Assembly (NCBI GenBank): GCA_944383325.1
Contig: CALWPC010000027.1
Span: 124,001-188,000 of the forward strand
Source: an uncultured Lachnospiraceae bacterium
GTDB lineage: Bacteria; Bacillota; Clostridia; Lachnospirales; Lachnospiraceae
Direction: 5' to 3'
Length of the DNA: 64,000 nucleotides
Numbering within the stretch: the first letter of the stretch is position 1; each line of letters starts with the position of its first letter. The notes below the pieces were generated by a model. The model was not told where the DNA came from. It ran no database searches and saw only the letters and a list, made by a program, of their open reading frames with translations. The translations under genes and the position numbers were made by a program. Positions 45,013 to 53,893 of this stretch are shown here, piece after piece.

Positions 45013-45041
45013 ATTCTATCATAGCCTGACGATGATTTCAA
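45013..45041 (-). promoter_or_regulatory. Promoter of tRNA-Thr
   Basis: On the minus strand: TTGAAA (45036-45041), a 17-base spacer, then TAGAAT (45013-45018), about 20 bases before the mature tRNA 5' end. Confidence 0.75.
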
Positions 45042-45153
45042 GTAAAAAAATAATGTTGTTCAAAAAGTTCAAAGTGATTAGAATATTCTGACAATACGAA
45101 GAAACCGATGAAATCGGAGAGGTACGGCATATACTGTGGTATCGTTTCTGAAG

Positions 45154-45182
45154 TTGCGTTCCTTTGAGAAATCTCGTATAAT
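45154..45182 (+). promoter_or_regulatory. Promoter of queH
   Basis: TTGCGT at 45154-45159, a 17-base spacer, then TATAAT at 45177-45182. It is 22 bases from the start codon. Confidence 0.75.
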
Positions 45183-45204
45183 AAAATCATTTGGAGGAAC
45201 GATT

Positions 45205-45846
45205 ATGAAATCTGCGGTAAATTATCAAAAAAAATTAGATGAGCTGCTTGAGACGCTTGGCGCTCAGCCGCAGCCGAAACGTCTTTTGCTGCACAGCTGC
45301 TGTGCACCGTGCAGCAGTTATTGTCTGAAATATTTGTCGGATTATTTTTATATAACTGTTTTGTATTATAATCCAAATATTACGGATGAGCAGGAATATT
45401 GCCGCCGTGCAGAGGAACAGCAGCGGCTGATTCGCGAGATGCCGCTGCGCTATCCGGTGGAGTTTCGCGAGGGCGTTTATCGTCCGCAGGAATTTTTTCA
45501 GGCGGTGCGCGGTCTTGAAATGATACCGGAGGGCGGGGAGCGCTGTTTTGCCTGTTACCGTCTGCGGCTGCGCGCGGCTGCTCAAATGGCGGCTTTGGAG
45601 AATTTTGATTATTTTACAACGACGCTCTCAATCAGTCCGCTCAAAAATGCGGCGAAGATTAATGAAATCGGCGAAGAACTTGGAGAATACTATCATGTGT
45701 CGCATTTGCCGTCCGATTTTAAAAAGAGAGGCGGGTATCAGTGTTCAGTAGAACTTTCCAGAGAGTATAAGCTTTACCGTCAAAATTACTGCGGCTGTGT
45801 GTTTTCAAAAAAAGAGGCTCTAAGCAGGCGCGGGACGGAGCAGTAA
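45205..45846 (+). CDS. queH: Epoxyqueuosine reductase QueH
   Basis: QueH reduces epoxyqueuosine in tRNA to queuosine, the last step of the pathway, replacing the unrelated cobalamin-dependent QueG. The product has 213 residues. It carries the paired cysteines HSCCAPCSSYC (30-40) and a second pair in CFACYRLRL, which hold the iron-sulfur cluster and second metal. The C-terminal cysteines are in YCGCVFS. GGAGG lies before the ATG at 45205; the longer frame from 45136 runs into the promoter and is rejected. tgt at 19 kb provides the earlier base-exchange step. Confidence 0.93.
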   Translation: MKSAVNYQKKLDELLETLGAQPQPKRLLLHSCCAPCSSYCLKYLSDYFYITVLYYNPNITDEQEYCRRAEEQQRLIREMPLRYPVEFREGVYRPQEFFQAVRGLEMIPEGGERCFACYRLRLRAAAQMAALENFDYFTTTLSISPLKNAAKINEIGEELGEYYHVSHLPSDFKKRGGYQCSVELSREYKLYRQNYCGCVFSKKEALSRRGTEQ

Positions 45847-45862
45847 GAGGCTCATATTCATA

Positions 45863-45891
45863 TTGTGTGAGAGTGCTTTTTGTGTTACAAT
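45863..45891 (+). promoter_or_regulatory. Promoter of argH
   Basis: TTGTGT at 45863-45868, a 17-base spacer, then TACAAT at 45886-45891. Confidence 0.7.
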
Positions 45892-45946
45892 CTGTCTGAA
45901 AAAAGAAAAGACTGTAAATGGAATGCGAAACGGAGGTACAAAGGTT

Positions 45947-47356
45947 ATGGCGCAGCTTTGGGGAGGCCGTTTTACAAAAGAAACGGATCAGCTTGTTTAT
46001 GAATTTAATGCATCGATCGGGTTTGATCAGCGCATGTATCAACAGGATATTCAGGGGAGCATGGCGCATGTCAAAATGCTTGCCAAGCAGGGAATACTCA
46101 GCCGCGAAGAGTATGAGCAGATTCAGGAGGGTCTGGAAAGCATTCTTCGCGATGTACAGAGCGGTGCGCTGTCTATCTCTCCGGAATACGAGGATATACA
46201 TAGTTTTGTGGAGGCGGTGCTGATTGAACGGATCGGCGACGCCGGGAAAAAACTGCATACCGGTAGGAGCAGAAATGATCAGGTGGCTCTCGATATGAAG
46301 CTGTACACGCGGGACATGATTGATGTGCTGAAGGGGAATTTGTATGATCTGTTACAGGTTCTGTTGTCGATAATGAAGCAGCACGTTGATACGGTGATGC
46401 CCGGCTTTACCCATTTGCAGAAAGCACAGCCGATTACACTTGCGCACCACCTGGGGGCATATTTTGAAATGTTCCGGCGGGATTATGGACGCCTTGTGGA
46501 TATTCGGCGCCGGATGAATGAGTGTCCGCTAGGTTCCGGCGCGCTTGCCGGTACCACATATCCGCTTGACAGAGAGTATGTTGCACAGCAGCTTGGCTTT
46601 GACCGCGCAACGAATAACAGTATGGACAGTGTGGCCGACCGTGATTATCTGATCGAATTGCTTTCTGCGCTTTGTACGGTGATGATGCATCTGAGCCGTT
46701 TTTCTGAGGAGATCATTATCTGGAATACGAATGAATATCATTTTGTAGAGATTGACGATGCTTACAGCACCGGAAGCAGTATTATGCCGCAGAAGAAAAA
46801 TCCCGATATTGCCGAACTGGTGCGCGGAAAAACCGGACGGGTATACGGCGCGCTGTTTTCTCTTCTCACCGTAATGAAAGGCTTGCCGCTCGCTTATAAT
46901 AAGGATATGCAGGAGGATAAGGAGCTAGTTTTTGACGCTATGGATACTGTCCGCGAGTGTCTTGTGCTGTTTACCGGAATGCTTCGCACAATGCAGTTTC
47001 ACACGGATGTAATGGAAAGAAGCGCCATGGGCGGATTTACAAATGCCACGGACGCGGCGGACTATCTCGTAAACAAAGGAGTGCCGTTTCGGGATGCGCA
47101 CAGCATTATCGGTACTTTGGTGCTGACGTGCCTGGAAAAAAGATGCGCGCTTGACGATCTGACGATCGATGAATATAAGGCGGTCAGTCCGGTGTTTGAG
47201 AGCGACGTATATGAGGCGATTCGCATGGATACCTGCGTCAATAAACGACTGACACGGGGCGCTCCGGGCAGTGAGGCAATGCGCGCGGCAATTGAAGAAA
47301 ACGAGGCGTTTCTGAACCGCGTACAGTCGGAAGACATGCAAAGTGATAAAAAATAA
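45947..47356 (+). CDS. argH: Argininosuccinate lyase
   Basis: It splits argininosuccinate into arginine and fumarate, the last step of arginine synthesis. The product has 469 residues, beginning AQLWGGRFTKETDQLVYEF. HTGRSRNDQVALD holds substrate-binding residues and GFTHLQKAQPITL a further conserved block. The fumarase/ASL family signature GSSIMPQKKNPD includes the catalytic flexible-loop Ser. The ATG at 45947 is preceded by GGAGG; the upstream in-frame stretch would include the promoter. argG is not adjacent. Confidence 0.96.
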   Translation: MAQLWGGRFTKETDQLVYEFNASIGFDQRMYQQDIQGSMAHVKMLAKQGILSREEYEQIQEGLESILRDVQSGALSISPEYEDIHSFVEAVLIERIGDAGKKLHTGRSRNDQVALDMKLYTRDMIDVLKGNLYDLLQVLLSIMKQHVDTVMPGFTHLQKAQPITLAHHLGAYFEMFRRDYGRLVDIRRRMNECPLGSGALAGTTYPLDREYVAQQLGFDRATNNSMDSVADRDYLIELLSALCTVMMHLSRFSEEIIIWNTNEYHFVEIDDAYSTGSSIMPQKKNPDIAELVRGKTGRVYGALFSLLTVMKGLPLAYNKDMQEDKELVFDAMDTVRECLVLFTGMLRTMQFHTDVMERSAMGGFTNATDAADYLVNKGVPFRDAHSIIGTLVLTCLEKRCALDDLTIDEYKAVSPVFESDVYEAIRMDTCVNKRLTRGAPGSEAMRAAIEENEAFLNRVQSEDMQSDKK

Positions 47357-47365
47357 AAAAAGACA

Positions 47366-47394
47366 TTGCATTTTTGTGTAAAATAGAGTAGTAT
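47366..47394 (+). promoter_or_regulatory. Candidate promoter of asd
   Basis: TTGCAT at 47366-47371, a 17-base spacer, then TAGTAT at 47389-47394. A second, weaker -10-like TAAAAT lies inside the spacer. Confidence 0.5.
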
Positions 47395-47492
47395 TATCTG
47401 CGGAATACAAATGTGCGCGTGTGGCAAACACTAATAAAGCGCCGACGGCGTGAATATTGGGCGGCATGCGGAGGAATGGAGGATATTTTAAA

Positions 47493-48578
47493 ATGGAACA
47501 AAAGTTAAAAGTTGGCGTGTTGGGAGCGACCGGTATGGTAGGGCAGCGTTTTATTTCTCTGTTAGACAATCATCCCTGGTTTAAGGTCGTATGTCTTGCG
47601 GCAAGCGAGCGCTCAGCAGGCAAAAGATATGAGGATGCAGTCGGAAATCGTTGGAAAATGACTACACCGATGCCGGAGGCGGTAAAAGATCTGATTGTTA
47701 TGAATGTCAATGAGGTGGAACAGGTTTCTGAGCAGGTGGACTTTGTGTTCAGCGCAGTCGATATGACAAAGGAAGAGATTCGTGCGATCGAGGACGCGTA
47801 TGCGAAGGCGGAGACGCCGGTAGTTTCCAATAACAGCGCGCACCGTTGGACGCCGGATGTGCCGATGGTAATACCGGAGATCAACCCCGAGCATTTTGAA
47901 GTCATTCCGTTTCAGAAAAAACGTCTTGGGACGACGCGGGGATTTGTGGCTGTAAAACCGAATTGTTCCATTCAGAGTTACACGCCTGCGCTGCATGCGT
48001 TAAAAGAATTTGGCCCAAATGTAGTTGTGGCTACCACTTACCAGGCGATTTCCGGAGCAGGAAAGACATTCCAGGACTGGCCGGAAATGATTGACAATAT
48101 TATTCCGTTTATCGGCGGCGAAGAAGAGAAGAGCGAGCAGGAACCGCTGCGTATCTGGGGAACGCTTGAAAACGGTGTGATCAAAAAGGCAGAGTCTCCG
48201 ATTATTACGACGCAGTGTATCCGTGTGCCTGTTCAGGACGGTCATACTGCAGCCGTATTTGTGTCTTTTGATAAAAAACCGTCCAAAGAGGAAATTATTG
48301 AGCGTTGGGTGAATTTCCGCGGACTGCCGCAGGAGCTGAAACTTCCCAGTGCCCCGAAACAGTTTATTCAGTATATGGAGGAGGACAATCGTCCGCAGGC
48401 GCAGCTAGACCGCGATTATGAGAACGGCATGGGCGTTTCTCTCGGAAGACTGCGCGAAGATCTTGTCTACGACTATAAATTCGTCGGTTTGAGTCATAAT
48501 ACGGTGCGCGGAGCCGCGGGAGGAGCGATTCTGTGTGCGGAGCTTCTGACGGCGCAGGGTTACATTGACAGAAAATAA
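47493..48578 (+). CDS. asd: Aspartate-semialdehyde dehydrogenase
   Basis: It reduces aspartyl phosphate to aspartate semialdehyde with NADPH, the branch point to lysine/diaminopimelate, methionine and threonine. The product has 361 residues, starting with the Rossmann motif VGVLGATGMVGQRF. The catalytic Cys lies in VKPNCSIQSYTPAL, and HTAAVFVSF and the C-terminal LSHNTVRGAAGGAIL follow. The length and motif spacing match the archaeal/fungal-like Asd branch found in many Clostridia. The ATG at 47493 has GGAGG about ten bases before it. Confidence 0.94.
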   Translation: MEQKLKVGVLGATGMVGQRFISLLDNHPWFKVVCLAASERSAGKRYEDAVGNRWKMTTPMPEAVKDLIVMNVNEVEQVSEQVDFVFSAVDMTKEEIRAIEDAYAKAETPVVSNNSAHRWTPDVPMVIPEINPEHFEVIPFQKKRLGTTRGFVAVKPNCSIQSYTPALHALKEFGPNVVVATTYQAISGAGKTFQDWPEMIDNIIPFIGGEEEKSEQEPLRIWGTLENGVIKKAESPIITTQCIRVPVQDGHTAAVFVSFDKKPSKEEIIERWVNFRGLPQELKLPSAPKQFIQYMEEDNRPQAQLDRDYENGMGVSLGRLREDLVYDYKFVGLSHNTVRGAAGGAILCAELLTAQGYIDRK

Positions 48579-48633
48579 TGATGTCTGGTTGCCGCTGTAA
48601 AATAGGTGAAAAAGAGTTGGAGGAATCATAGAC

Positions 48634-49698
48634 ATGGGGATTACAGTGTCGGATTTTGGAAAAACGGAAAGCGGCGAGGAAGCCTCGCTGTATGTGCTAA
48701 AAAATGATGCGGGCATGACGGCGGTCGTCAGCGATCTGGGAGCGGTGCTTGTGAGCCTGTTTGTGCCTGACCGTGACGGTGAAATGAGAGATGTCGTGCT
48801 TGGCTTTGACGACGTTGAGAGCTATGAGAAGAAAAACGGGACATATTATGGAGCGACGATCGGGCGATGCGCAAACCGTATTGCCAAAGGACGTTTTACA
48901 CTCAACGGGGCGGACTATCAGTTGGATGTCAATGACGGCAATAACAATCTGCACGGCGGCTTTTCGGGATACGAGACGCGCATGTGGGCGGTGAGCAAGT
49001 CGGAAAACACGTCGGAGCCGTCGATTACATTTGCGCTGTCGAGTGTACATATGGATCAGGGCTTTCCGGGCAATGCCGATATTACGGTGACGTACCAGGT
49101 GACTGCGGATCAAAAGCTGCGGATCTCGTATCAGTGTGCGGCAGATGAAGATACTGTTTTTAACATGACCAATCACAGTTATTTTAATTTAAACGGTCAT
49201 CAGTCCGGCACGGTATTAGATCAGGAGGTCCAGATTATCGCTGATTCATTTACCATGGCGGACAAAGAGAGTATTCCAACCGGTGAGATTGTGGATGTGA
49301 CGGGAACGCCGATGGATTTTCGTGAATTTCACTCTATTGGAGAGCGCATTGAGCAGCCGTATCCGGCGCTTCTTTATGGATCCGGTTATGATCACAATTA
49401 CTGTGTGAATGATTCCGGTTCCTCAAAGATCGTTGCGCGGATGCGCAGCCGGAAATCCGGCATACTTATGGAAGTTGTCACGGATCTGCCGGGACTTCAG
49501 CTTTACACGGGCAATTTTATTACAGGAGATCAGACGGGAAAAAATGGAATGGTATATCCGCGCCGTTCCGGCTGTTGTTTTGAGACGCAGTATTATCCCG
49601 ACGCCGTTCACCACAGTCAGTTTGCACAGCCGGTTTTTAAAGCCGGAGAATTGTATGAGACGGAAACGGTTTATCGGTTTACAATTTTTGAAAATTAA
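48634..49698 (+). CDS. galM: Aldose 1-epimerase (galactose mutarotase)
   Basis: It interconverts alpha and beta forms of galactose or glucose so that sugars can enter metabolism. The product has 354 residues, an all-beta fold. Family strings include GATIGRCANRIAKGRF, NLHGG, the catalytic His in NMTNHSYFNL, the SGYDHNY region and a late LQLYTGNF with the conserved Tyr/Glu neighbourhood. GGAGG lies nine bases before the ATG. No galK, galT or galE lies nearby. A weak hairpin terminator follows. Confidence 0.93.
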   Translation: MGITVSDFGKTESGEEASLYVLKNDAGMTAVVSDLGAVLVSLFVPDRDGEMRDVVLGFDDVESYEKKNGTYYGATIGRCANRIAKGRFTLNGADYQLDVNDGNNNLHGGFSGYETRMWAVSKSENTSEPSITFALSSVHMDQGFPGNADITVTYQVTADQKLRISYQCAADEDTVFNMTNHSYFNLNGHQSGTVLDQEVQIIADSFTMADKESIPTGEIVDVTGTPMDFREFHSIGERIEQPYPALLYGSGYDHNYCVNDSGSSKIVARMRSRKSGILMEVVTDLPGLQLYTGNFITGDQTGKNGMVYPRRSGCCFETQYYPDAVHHSQFAQPVFKAGELYETETVYRFTIFEN

Positions 49699-49713
49699 AT
49701 GTTGATGACGAGG

Positions 49714-49742
49714 CTGTTGCCGCTGTATGCGGCGACAGTTTT
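49714..49742 (+). terminator. Probable terminator after galM
   Basis: CTGTTGCCGC pairs with GCGGCGACAG (one wobble pair) over a 5-base loop, followed by TTTTC. Confidence 0.65.
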
Positions 49743-49774
49743 CATTTAACAGGCAGTTCAGAAAGAGATGGTTT

Positions 49775-51802
49775 ATGTCAAAAGAGTTGTACATTGCGGA
49801 GAAACCGAGTGTTGCGGCAGAATTTGCCAAAGCGCTGCATCTGAATATGAAGCGGTATCAGGGTTATATGGAGTCCGACCATGCGGTTGTGACATGGTGT
49901 GTGGGACACCTGGTGACAATGAGTTATCCGGAGCGTTATGACGAGCGTTTGAAAAAGTGGAGTCTGGATACGCTTCCGTTTATCCCGGATCAGTTTTTGT
50001 ATGAAGTGATTCCGTCGGTAAAAAAACAATTTACCGTTGTGAGCAAACTGCTCAACCGAGACGATGTCACATGTATTTATGTCTGCACGGATTCGGGCCG
50101 TGAGGGCGAGTATATTTACCGTCTGGTGGAACAGATGTCAGGCGTAAAAGGGAAGAAAAGGAAACGGGTCTGGATCGATTCACAGACCGAAGACGAGATT
50201 AAACGGGGCATCGCGGAGGCAAAAGATCTTTCTGCCTATGATTCGCTTTCGGATGCGGCTTATCTGCGCGCAAAAGAAGATTATTTGATGGGAATTAATT
50301 TTTCACGTCTGCTCACATTAAAATATGGACAGACGCTTTCTGCGTTTTTGCGTTCGGAGCGCGGCACGGTAGTTTCGGTTGGCAGAGTGATGACCTGCGT
50401 GTTGGGAATGGTGGTGCGCAGGGAGCGCGAAATTCGGGATTTTGTGAAAACGCCGTTTTATCGGGTGTTTTTGTTGGCCGGCGATCAACAGTCTGTATTT
50501 GAGGCGGAATTTCGTGCGGTGGAGCAGAGCCGGTGGTATCAGTCAAAAGCCATGTATAAGGACAGCGGATTTTTAAAGCGCGAAGATGCGCAGCGGCTCA
50601 TTGAGCAGATCATGCAGCCGGATGAAACAGAGGCCGGGATGCCTTCTTCGGAAAGAACGGCTCTGGTAGAAAAGGTGGAGCGAAGGCAGGAGAAGAAAAA
50701 TCCGCCTCTTTTATATAATCTGGCCGAGCTGCAAAATGAATGTTCGCGTTTATATAAGCTGAGCCCCGACGAGACGCTGCGAGTTGTGCAGGAATTGTAT
50801 GAGAATAAGCTTGTCACTTATCCGCGGACAGACGCGCGCGTACTTTCCACGGCAGTGGCAAAAGAGCTTTCTAAAAATTTAAAGGGACTTGTAAATTTTG
50901 AGCCGGTGTCTGTGTTTGCGGCGGCAGTATGCAAAGGTTTTACCCCTGAAAAATTTTGTAAAAGCCGATATGTCAATGACCGCGCAATTACCGATCACTA
51001 TGCGATTATTCCGACCGGACAGGGACTTTCGAATTTACAGCGTTTAAGCGAGATGTCTGCGCGTGTGTACGAGACAATCGCGAGACGTTTTCTGTCCGTG
51101 TTTTTTCCGCCGGCAGTTTATAAAAAACTGTCCGTTACTCTGATGAGAAATGGCGAGCGCTTTTTCGCCAATGTTCGGGTTCTTGAAAAACCGGGATACT
51201 TGAAAGTGTATGAAAATGCAACGAACCGCAAACGTGAGGAAGCGGCAGATGGAACTGAGCACAGCGTGCTGCCGGAGCAGATCGCAGCGTTAAAAAAGGG
51301 AATGGTTCTTCCTGTTCAGGATTGTGTCATCCGCGAGGGGGAGACATCCCCTCCGAAACGGTACAATTCGGGGTCGATGATTTTGGCGATGGAAAATGCC
51401 GGTCAGCTTATTGAGGATGAAGAGCTGAGGGCGCAGATTAAGGGCAGCGGAATCGGGACGAGCGCTACCCGCGCCGAAATTTTGAAAAAACTGGTTCATA
51501 TTCGCTATCTTTCGTTGAACAAAAAATCACAGATTCTGAAACCGACCTTATCGGGAGAATTGATTTATGATGTAGTCAATTCATCCATTCGTCAGCTGCT
51601 CAATCCAGATCTGACGGCCAGTTGGGAGAAGGGGCTTACCTATGTGGCAGACGGGGCAATTACTGAGCGGGAATATATGGAAAAACTCCGTAAATTTATT
51701 CAGGATCGCACACAGATGGTACTGGGACTGCAAAATCAGTCTGTCATCCGGGAATCGTTTGACCGTGTGTCACCGTATTATAGAAAAAAACAGAAGGAGT
51801 GA
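49775..51802 (+). CDS. topB: DNA topoisomerase III (type IA)
   Basis: A type IA topoisomerase that passes single strands and helps decatenate DNA. The product has 675 residues. The N-terminal TOPRIM domain begins ELYIAEKPSVAAEFA and has the metal-binding CTDSGREGEYIYR. The active-site Tyr349 is in LVTYPRTDAR. The DNA-gate strings GSGIGTSATRAEIL and LTASWEKGLTYVADG are typical of TopB. The ATG at 49775 has only a weak AGAAAGAGATGG site. No C-terminal zinc-ribbon cluster is evident, so this is the short form. The next gene starts three bases after the stop. Confidence 0.95.
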   Translation: MSKELYIAEKPSVAAEFAKALHLNMKRYQGYMESDHAVVTWCVGHLVTMSYPERYDERLKKWSLDTLPFIPDQFLYEVIPSVKKQFTVVSKLLNRDDVTCIYVCTDSGREGEYIYRLVEQMSGVKGKKRKRVWIDSQTEDEIKRGIAEAKDLSAYDSLSDAAYLRAKEDYLMGINFSRLLTLKYGQTLSAFLRSERGTVVSVGRVMTCVLGMVVRREREIRDFVKTPFYRVFLLAGDQQSVFEAEFRAVEQSRWYQSKAMYKDSGFLKREDAQRLIEQIMQPDETEAGMPSSERTALVEKVERRQEKKNPPLLYNLAELQNECSRLYKLSPDETLRVVQELYENKLVTYPRTDARVLSTAVAKELSKNLKGLVNFEPVSVFAAAVCKGFTPEKFCKSRYVNDRAITDHYAIIPTGQGLSNLQRLSEMSARVYETIARRFLSVFFPPAVYKKLSVTLMRNGERFFANVRVLEKPGYLKVYENATNRKREEAADGTEHSVLPEQIAALKKGMVLPVQDCVIREGETSPPKRYNSGSMILAMENAGQLIEDEELRAQIKGSGIGTSATRAEILKKLVHIRYLSLNKKSQILKPTLSGELIYDVVNSSIRQLLNPDLTASWEKGLTYVADGAITEREYMEKLRKFIQDRTQMVLGLQNQSVIRESFDRVSPYYRKKQKE

Positions 51803-51805
51803 GGT

Positions 51806-53170
51806 ATGATGCATCGCGATATTACAATTCAGGAGTTATATACGCTGCAAGAAACCATTGCAAAACCGCTGATGAACAGTGCAGTGTATCCATGGGAATT
51901 GCTGAAAAAAATCGGGTCTTATATTGAGACGTTGGGGCCGACGCTAGATCCGGAACGCTATGAGAAAAAAGCGGACAATATATGGATTGCCAGATCGGCA
52001 AAGGTGGCTGCAAGCGCTTCTGTGAACGGACCGTGCATCATTGATGAGAACGCGGAGATTCGTCATTGCGCGTTTATCCGCGGCAATGTGATTGTCGGCA
52101 GAGAGGCGGTTGTCGGCAATTCTACGGAATTAAAAAATGTCATCTTATTTAACAAGGTGCAGGTGCCGCACTATAATTATGTGGGAGATTCCATTCTTGG
52201 ATACGGTTCGCATATGGGTGCGGGAGCAATCACTTCCAATGTGAAATCGGATAAAAGTCTTGTGCAGGTTGTGCTTGGCGGGGAGCGCATTGAGACAGGA
52301 CTGAAAAAATTTGGGGCGATGCTTGGCGACGGTGTGGAAGTCGGGTGTAATACGGTGCTGAACCCAGGTACAGTGATCGGCCGCGGGTCAAATGTCTATC
52401 CGACTTCCATGGTGCGCGGAGTGCTGCCCGCATGCTGCATTCACAAGCAGGACGGTACAGTAGTCCAAAAGCGGTCAGACAGTGTGGAGGTACAGAAGGA
52501 GCCTGATGCGCGGCAGATTGTCCGGCATGTGGATCACACGCAGCTGAAAGCCTGCTGTACGTGGCTGGACATTGAATCGCTCTGCCGGGAGGCGCAGCAA
52601 TATCATACGGCTTCGGTCTGCATTCCTCCGTGCTTTGTCAGACAGGCGCGCGAACGGTTCGGAGAACAGCTGACGATTGGCACGGTAGTCGGGTTTCCGC
52701 TTGGTTATCAGACGCCGGAGGTGAAAGCGTTTGAGGCGAAGCAGGCTCTCATGGATGGCGCCGATGAGATTGATATGGTGGTCAATCTGACGCAGGTCAA
52801 AGCGGGACTGTTTGACGGTGTGCGCGACGAGCTGAAACTGCTCCGGCAGGTGACGGACGGACATATTTTAAAAGTGATTGTGGAGACTTGCTATTTGACA
52901 GAGGAGGAAAAGGTCGCGCTCTGTCATCTGGTTGAGGAGTCAGGTGCAGATTTTATAAAAACATCCACCGGATTCGGGACGGCGGGCGCCGAGCTTTCCG
53001 ATATTAAACTGTTTCGCGAGCAGCTAGGAGAGAGAGTCCGCATAAAAGCCTCGGGCGGTATTCGTACGCTGCCTCAGGCGCAGGAATTTCTGGAAGCCGG
53101 ATGTGATCGTCTCGGCACCAGCGCGGTCGTTGCAGAGATCAACAAACGCCCGGTTAAGGGAGAGAGCTGA
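51806..53170 (+). CDS. deoC: Left-handed beta-helix transferase-like domain fused to deoxyribose-phosphate aldolase
   Basis: The protein has 454 residues in two parts. Residues 1-230 carry hexapeptide repeats of a left-handed beta-helix, as in acyl- and nucleotidyltransferases (IWIARSAKVAASASVNGPCII, FIRGNVIVG, GDGVEVGCNTVLNPGTVIG). Residues about 236-450 are DeoC, which splits 2-deoxyribose 5-phosphate into acetaldehyde and glyceraldehyde 3-phosphate. The Schiff-base Lys385 is in DFIKTSTGFG, and Lys414 in RIKASGGIRT. DeoC is usually a stand-alone 220-residue protein, so the fusion is unusual. It overlaps cdd by one base, fitting deoxynucleoside salvage. The substrate of the first half is unknown. 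Confidence 0.9.
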   Translation: MMHRDITIQELYTLQETIAKPLMNSAVYPWELLKKIGSYIETLGPTLDPERYEKKADNIWIARSAKVAASASVNGPCIIDENAEIRHCAFIRGNVIVGREAVVGNSTELKNVILFNKVQVPHYNYVGDSILGYGSHMGAGAITSNVKSDKSLVQVVLGGERIETGLKKFGAMLGDGVEVGCNTVLNPGTVIGRGSNVYPTSMVRGVLPACCIHKQDGTVVQKRSDSVEVQKEPDARQIVRHVDHTQLKACCTWLDIESLCREAQQYHTASVCIPPCFVRQARERFGEQLTIGTVVGFPLGYQTPEVKAFEAKQALMDGADEIDMVVNLTQVKAGLFDGVRDELKLLRQVTDGHILKVIVETCYLTEEEKVALCHLVEESGADFIKTSTGFGTAGAELSDIKLFREQLGERVRIKASGGIRTLPQAQEFLEAGCDRLGTSAVVAEINKRPVKGES

Positions 53171-53571
53171 TGAGTGACGAACAATTAATGCAAAAGGCGA
53201 TGGAGGCCCGGAAATTTGCGTATGCGCCGTACAGTCGCTTTTCGGTGGGCGCGGCTTTACTGGCAAAAAACGGGACGGTTTATCTGGGCTGTAATATTGA
53301 AAATGCTTCTTTTGGGGCAACGTGCTGCGCGGAGCGAACGGCGCTTTTTAAAGCAGTGTCAGAAGGCTGTAGAGAATTTTCAGCTATTGCGGTTTATTCT
53401 GGAAACGCCGATACCGTTCCGTGTGGAATTTGTCTTCAGGCGTTAGCGGAATTTTGCGATTTGAGCGAATTTCGGGTGATTTGCACATCAGATCGTCAGT
53501 CATACCGGGTCTGCACACTCGGGGAATTGTTTCCTCATGCATTTGCATTGGACGGCAAAGCAGAAGACTAG
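53170..53571 (+). CDS. cdd: Cytidine deaminase
   Basis: It deaminates cytidine and deoxycytidine to uridine and deoxyuridine in pyrimidine salvage. The product has 133 residues, the small tetrameric type. PYSRFSVGAAL supplies substrate contacts. The zinc site reads CCAERTALFKA and PCGICLQALAEF, where the Cys-Ala-Glu form replaces the His-Ala-Glu of the dimeric enzyme. Its ATG overlaps the deoC stop (TGATG), so the two are translationally coupled and together recycle deoxycytidine carbon. Confidence 0.95.
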   Translation: MSDEQLMQKAMEARKFAYAPYSRFSVGAALLAKNGTVYLGCNIENASFGATCCAERTALFKAVSEGCREFSAIAVYSGNADTVPCGICLQALAEFCDLSEFRVICTSDRQSYRVCTLGELFPHAFALDGKAED

Positions 53572-53611
53572 ATGTGAGCCGGTAAATAAATTGTGGCGGA
53601 TGGGAAATACT

Positions 53612-53655
53612 ATATGCGAAAGCCGCTTGTTTCATGGGTTAAGCGGCAAGCATAT
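53612..53655 (+). other. Two-step stem-loop after cdd
   Basis: ATATGC (53612-53617) pairs with GCATAT (53650-53655), and inside it GCCGCTT (53622-53628) pairs with AAGCGGC (53641-53647). There is no T run, so it is not a classical terminator; it may protect the mRNA end or be a structured element. Confidence 0.55.
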
Positions 53656-53681
53656 CGGAACAAGAAATTTTGAATCCCGAG

Positions 53682-53710
53682 TTGCTATTTTCGGTCAAAT
53701 CATATATAAT
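53682..53710 (+). promoter_or_regulatory. Promoter of the 6S RNA
   Basis: TTGCTA at 53682-53687, a 17-base spacer, then perfect TATAAT at 53705-53710. The expected start is at about 53717-53718, where the RNA-like sequence begins. Confidence 0.78.
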
Positions 53711-53717
53711 AATAACA

Positions 53718-53893
53718 AGTTCCTGAGATGTGCGATAACCCCGCTATTTTGAACCTACAGTTTTTTTGACGGGATTCCTATTATTTCCGGTCGGATGTCA
53801 GGCCTCCTTTGCAGTGGAAGACAGAACGCCGGATGCGGTTACCCACCTAGCGTTGCTAGGCGTCAAAATTGCGGGAACGGCATTTCGGGACTT
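53718..53893 (+). ncRNA. ssrS: 6S RNA (RNA polymerase-binding regulatory RNA)
   Basis: 6S RNA mimics an open promoter and sequesters vegetative RNA polymerase in stationary phase. This 176-base segment has no coding frame, sits right after a strong promoter, and begins with CCTGAGATGTGCGATAACC, close to the conserved 6S start. The two ends pair as a terminal stem: AAGTTCC plus GAGATGT against GCATTTC plus GGGACTT, with one bulge. The 3' half has the CCTAGC-GTT-GCTAGG hairpin (53846-53860) after TTACCCA, a pattern seen in clostridial 6S RNAs as I recall them. No covariance search was run, and the 3' end is approximate. Confidence 0.75.
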
